Source of the DNA: Patiria pectinifera
Lineage: Eukaryota; Echinodermata; Asteroidea; Valvatida; Asterinidae
Length of the DNA stretch: 64,000 bases
Reading direction: 5' to 3'
Assembly: GCA_029964075.1 (NCBI GenBank)
Contig: CM057140.1
Location: 8,078,643 to 8,142,642 of the forward strand
Positions 50,002 to 64,000 of this stretch are shown piece after piece. Under the pieces are notes generated by a model. The model saw nothing but the letters and a program-made list of their open reading frames with translations, had not been told where the DNA came from and did not search any database. Each line of letters opens with the position of its first letter. Positions within the stretch are counted from its first letter, which is position 1. A program made the translations under genes and the position numbers.

Positions 50002-51030
50002 TCATTAAACGAATTCTGACGGTGTGAATTTTCTAATAAAATACGCACTTGTATGGACACTGCAACATCAGAAACGGGTACGAATTATTGTGTTAACTGT
50101 TAACAATGTTTTGGAGTGCAGTATAAAGCAATATAATAAGAGTACATTATGCCGCCTGCCCTTAGCAATTTTTTTTTATCAAATCATGTAGGCCTATGCT
50201 GGCTGTGCACATTCACGTCGGATCCGTATACGTGTAGGCCTACATGTAATTCATATCGTGTGTGGGTGATCGTGTAGTGTAGGGCCCCTGTTTTGTTTCG
50301 ATGAAATAAGAATCAAGATTTTTTTTTATTACTAAAAAATGACATTGTCAACCTAAAGCTGACTTCTTTTATTGTATTTTTGAACAATTTCTTGGGGTAG
50401 AAATTGCGATTTTCCTACGCGGTTTGTGGACTGGCATGACAGTTTGGTGCTGTGGATGTGTAGCGCGACTTGCGGTGATCGCAATCTTTATTTCCATGTT
50501 GTGTTTTGTTGTTGTCATCGTCATTTTACCCCCAAATTTTCCTCACAATTCAAAACCCTGCCCTTTATCTATGACAATGCTGTATGTTCTTAATGTCGCC
50601 AACTATTTTTTTGGTAGGCCAAATAATTTAAAAGTGGATTTTATTCCCATATACTAATGAGGCCGACTTGAACCTGGCCTGTAGATACTCGATCGCCTCG
50701 TTTAGTGTAGTGCCGCTATTTAGTTGCGATCAAATTAGAGTCGAAGGTGTTTATTATTACTCAAAAATTACCTTCTGGTTCTGGTTCTGGTTGAGTTGGT
50801 AAAATTCACTCAAGAATATCACACCAACTTTCGACCTTATCATGACTCGCATTGAGTGGATGTGGAGATGAACCCTAGCCCCCTTCTTCCTCAGGACTAC
50901 CCTGCTAAATCCATCAGAGTCCAACCAGAGTTTCCTGCTCAATCCAGTGCGTCTTATTTTTAGTTGTCTGCTGAGTCCAACATTTTGCATCAGGAATGTG
51001 CTCATTCCAACTGGCTCCGTTGAGTGTATG
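50002..51030. other. No gene recognised
   Basis: A/T-rich sequence. A stretch near 50515-50600 (CAAAACCCTGCCCTTTATC) resembles the interior of the MITE at 21912-22343. Nothing exon-like is visible. Confidence 0.4.
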
Positions 51031-51079
51031 ACATACAGTGTTCTAACCCTAACCGCCCTGAATCCTCCAAAATCCTTTT

Positions 51080-51495
51080 TGCAAATTGGAGGAATTTGCA
51101 GGATTGAGGTTACATGGCCAAAGTGCGTTGCTGATTTCGGAGTACGCACTGTGTCAAAGTCTTGGGCCGGACCTTGTGTTGTTTATGCTCAGCCGTGCAT
51201 AAATTTAGTCCTTGATTATACTTGACATCCTCCGCACTGCTCCAGGATGTCACTGCCTCTGCCTCAGCCTATTGACAGTCATAGCTGGAGGATTTTGCAG
51301 GATTCAGGCAGTGGTCACCCCTCCATGGACCATATTCAAGAAACAACGGAGGAATTTGCAGGATTGAGGCTATATGCTATTTTTCCATGAGGCCAATTGG
51401 AGGATTTTGCAGGATTGAGGCTACATCCTAGCAAAAAGGCCTAGGGAGTTAGGGTTAATGTAGTTGGATCCTGTTGGATTCAGCAGGATTAGGGT
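51080..51495. repeat. Dispersed motif GGAGGATTTTGCAGGATTGA
   Basis: TTGGAGGAATTTGCAGGATT(G/C)AGG(C/T) occurs near 51087, 51287, 51350 and 51400, with CAGCAGGATTAGGGTTAAT near 51480. Irregular spacing and intervening unique sequence suggest repeated partial duplication. Confidence 0.75.
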
Positions 51496-51507
51496 TAATA
51501 AATTGCC

Positions 51508-51800
51508 TCAGTTTTCATGAAGTGCTTGGATTGCATTATCCTTAAATGCAAGTAGTGTCCTACAGTTTACATCGTTGGCTGGCAACTTGTTCCATTCTGT
51601 AATGTTCTCGGAAGGAAAGAGTTCTTGTAGGCTACCTTGGTTGCATGCCGTTGGTAGAATTTGTGTTGGTGTCCCCAGGTAGGCCTTGTGTTTAAGGTGA
51701 GGTGCTCTGCTCATGAGATGGCAACCAGTTCGTGTTTGATTCTGCAGAGCATTGATTCCAGTGACTGTTGCCTCTTCCCTACTGTAGGCCCTAATTCTTT
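51508..51800 (-). pseudogene. LINE ORF2 C-terminal fragment
   Basis: The frame ending at 51508 contains LFPSENITEWNKLPANDVNC followed by RTLLAFKDNAIQALHEN. This is the typical FFP-R-...WN-LP...FK-L tail of Jockey/CR1-group LINEs. The upstream part (HLMSRAPHLKHKAYL) fits the region just before. The rest of the element is absent. Confidence 0.75.
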
Positions 51801-51993
51801 GTGCAGAATCTTGCTGAGCAAGATAGCAGAGCCCCATAGTCCAATCACCAATGAATTTGGCGACTACTGCGAAACGACTTGAGAGTACAAATACTATGCA
51901 TTTATTTACAACAAAAGAGTATTTGATTTCCAATTTATTCAACAGCTGAAGCAAAGGAGAAAACACAATGCAGTACAACAGGTTCTGCGATGA

Positions 51994-61315
<9,322 letters not shown>

Positions 61316-64000
61316 TAATGGACCCAGCTTTCCGTCTAGTAAGTATGATTAGGATTGATTTCACTGACACCTGCCGTGAAGAGAAAGTAAGAAATACCTA
61401 TTTCTATAATCTTATGAGGAGCTTCGCTGCCTTGGCCACTCAACAAGGGATAACTTCTTTGATCGACCATTCAATGGATGAATGTAGAAACCCACACACA
61501 TACACACGCATGACCAGCATTGCTCCTCTCTTTGGTTCCTATCGTTCAGACTTAAAGTTTGTTTTCTTTGACGTGTGCCATCAGGTTTGTAAATGAAAAC
61601 CTTGTGATGACTTAAGCACAGGTGCTCGGGGTTATTTCTATCTCAGTTCACCCTTTGTTCACACAAACGTGTTCTCAAACGTGTGTTCACCGTCAATCGT
61701 GGACGTCCTATTGTCCCTCTTTTGTTTGTACTCTAACTTTTTAGGAAGACTCCCATAGGTTTTTTACACGACCCCAATCACGGACGTATGCTGGGAATCG
61801 TGGACGATATTGTTCTCTTTTGTTCTCTGGTATTTTTCGTCCACGGTTTGAAAAGATGAATACGTACACACATTTGTTTTGTAGTTGTGAGGACCACACA
61901 TCTGATGAGTGATAGTTAAAGACACTGTGAGGACAGTAGAATGTCCCCACAAAAAGGTCTGTTCATTTTCGAATAATTGAGTAGTTGATCGCTTGAAACT
62001 GCATTTGACCGAATATTCGAAACTGCCAGCTGCAACGTTGTGCCACGCTGGTCAAAAGTTTCATGCAGAGTGCACAAGTTGAAATGTGCGTGCAGCGATC
62101 GATATAGGCTGCTCAGGAGTTGCATGAGACTTTTCATGAAATCAGACTTTTTGAATCTGAGAGAAAGACATTAGTAGTAAAGAAAGATATGCATCTTTGA
62201 GACCCTTCTTCAATTTTCAGACTTTTTAAAAAAAATTGACAATCTCATCCCTGGGAGTGTTTTGCACTGAGTAAATATTATAGAACTGTCAAAGGCTTTA
62301 ACCTGCTGAAAGGATGGAAACAATGAACTGCCGTCTACAAAAAATGTGGCACCTGACAGTAAAGCATTGCAACTTGATGATAAAATAACAGCACAGTTGT
62401 GTGTGTCTGTGTATAGTTTTTTGTTTTTGAATATTCCAACCAGCAAACAGCTATTCAAATATTTAGTTGATGATTGAATATGCAAATATTGGGCATATTT
62501 GGGCCAGCCCTACCCACAACTAGGTACTCATTTCCCTATAAAAAAATCCTTCCCCACAATGCAGCCACTGCTAATGTATACACAGAATAGCTTGTATGTA
62601 TTGTCGCAGTAATATGCCTGTTCTTGTTTTATGACAGGATTGGACTAGTATGGGCTGTGTGTGTCTACTAACTCCTTGCCATTTGCTCATCAAGTGACTA
62701 CACATAGTCTGTCTTAAACCAGACACATCAGCATCATTTCTTGCTTATGACTCTTTCAGGACATTACACATTTAAAGTCTTATTATAACAATAATGCATT
62801 TTTAAGTATGTACATGTAAATACAACTTGTATATAAAATTTTACATTTCACGTAAGTGATTTTTATATTTTTTAACATATTACTTGTTTTAGGAAACATT
62901 TTGATAATATACTTGATGTATGCTCATTGTATATATAGTAAAATGTGACCCAACCCAACAAAATGAGGCAGAAGTCTCCAAGGCTGTTTGTGAGTTATGT
63001 CCTCTCACGAATCTTACACATAAGGTTGTCTGGCTGTATGGGGGAAAAAATGGGGGAAAATGTCTACATGACTCATTTCTTGGGATCGGGTCAGAATTGT
63101 GAAGCGAAGGATGCGTGAAAGACTGCTAGACATGATGGATTGCTACTAATGCTGTACATGTATTGTATGAATTTATTGGCACACAGTTACGACAGAGTGA
63201 TCATCCTAATTTGTCATTAGTCTGCGCATACATTGAAAAATGCAAAATATGATATCTGTACTTCTTAATAATGGTTGACAATGCCAGAAATGAAGCATTG
63301 AGGTCAGTGCTCTTCACTTCTAGACTGCCTCTTTCCTTTTGAGTTCTCAAATAAAATAAAGGGGCCATCGGTGTCCATGACAGGCACAGTGGAAATTGGG
63401 CTCGATGTTTGGATAGTTCAATTGCTTTTGCTTTTCTTCACTCAAGTAACTGACGTTTTCTTCCTTGTCTTCTCTCATTACATTTGTAGCTGTTTGCAAG
63501 ATGAAGTAAATCATATTAGAAGAAACAATGAACAGTGCACTTATAGGTTTTCAAATTGGATAGATTCTGTTGAAGGACATGGATTATAATGTGAATTGCA
63601 TATTACAAGTTTTGACAGAAAAATAACGAGTCTACACCGACGTGGAGTATCTGTTGGCCAAGAAGGAACCAGAAATGAGAGACGTCTTGGGCTATATTTT
63701 ATATTAGTGACCATTAGAAATGGTGTAGGTATGGGATATACATGCTACTCACAAAAACAAGCTATTTATGTCGCCATATTGTGTGATTATTTCACTAAAT
63801 TATATGCAATACATCGTGACATTTTGATGTGAAATGCAGATTGCCCATAGTGTGCCATATAAAATAGCCACGCAATATGGTGATTTAATGAGCAACTGTC
63901 TACGAGCCACATAGGTATCCCGTAGGCGTACCATTTCTATGGTCCCTATTTTTTTGTTATTCTGCTGAGGTTTGTGAATGGTTGCATAGTGAAACATTGT
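61316..64000. other. FAM76 3' flank, no further gene recognised
   Basis: AATAAAATAAA at 63350-63360 is a possible plus-strand poly(A) signal about 2 kb after the stop; nearer canonical signals are not obvious. The short frames (for example 61261-61596, which begins inside exon 9 out of frame) are not protein-like. Sequence after 63400 is A/T-rich without recognised features. Confidence 0.4.

Overview
This is a window of animal nuclear DNA. It holds intron-split genes with GT-AG boundaries, no bacterial-style operons, and a dense mix of SINEs, LINEs, LTR and tyrosine-recombinase retroelements and foldback/MITE-type DNA transposons. The two host genes are MTF1 and FAM76. Together with the repeat types (AGGTCA-rich units, TTAA-AGGCA MITEs, DIRS-like and Gypsy elements), they suggest a marine invertebrate, most likely a deuterostome such as an echinoderm. 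That placement is inference from composition, not proof.

Region by region: (1) 1-17 kb holds a complete coding model of the metal-responsive transcription factor MTF1 on the minus strand. It has six coding exons at 16528-2009. The splice phases close exactly and give about 773 codons, with six C2H2 fingers and a C-terminal cysteine cluster. Intron 1 (7.7-15.8 kb) carries a 5.4-kb transposon-like composite with 24-bp identical inverted ends and a 7-bp flanking repeat. Inside it lie smaller foldbacks and a Gypsy deletion derivative, which itself carries another insertion. (2) 17-25 kb has no recognisable gene; it holds paired inverted repeats, MITEs, a GC-rich patch, a tRNA-derived SINE and a minisatellite. 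(3) 25.7-28.1 kb is a decayed LINE. (4) 29.4-31 kb is a tandem triplication of a 521-bp unit with a candidate terminal exon, followed by an ACGTTGT-rich tract. (5) 31.8-33.56 kb is a DIRS-like tyrosine-recombinase retroelement remnant. (6) 33,571-46,140 is a full-length but inactive Gypsy-type element on the minus strand. It has LTRs, a candidate TATGT target duplication, gag, protease, RT/RNase H and integrase. Its pol is split by a 2.88-kb unidentified insertion bounded by GCGTTT. (7) 46-52 kb holds inverted repeat pairs, a palindromic array and two LINE 3' fragments. (8) 52,057-61,315 is a complete coding model of FAM76 on the plus strand. It has nine exons and 321 residues, including one probable GC-AG intron, with several MITEs, a SINE and a palindrome in its introns.

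MTF1 and FAM76 are transcribed away from each other and are separated by about 35 kb made largely of mobile DNA. Nothing in the sequence shows a shared pathway: one is a metal-sensing DNA-binding activator and the other a nuclear cysteine-rich/coiled-coil protein. All boundaries were read by eye; approximate ends are stated as such.
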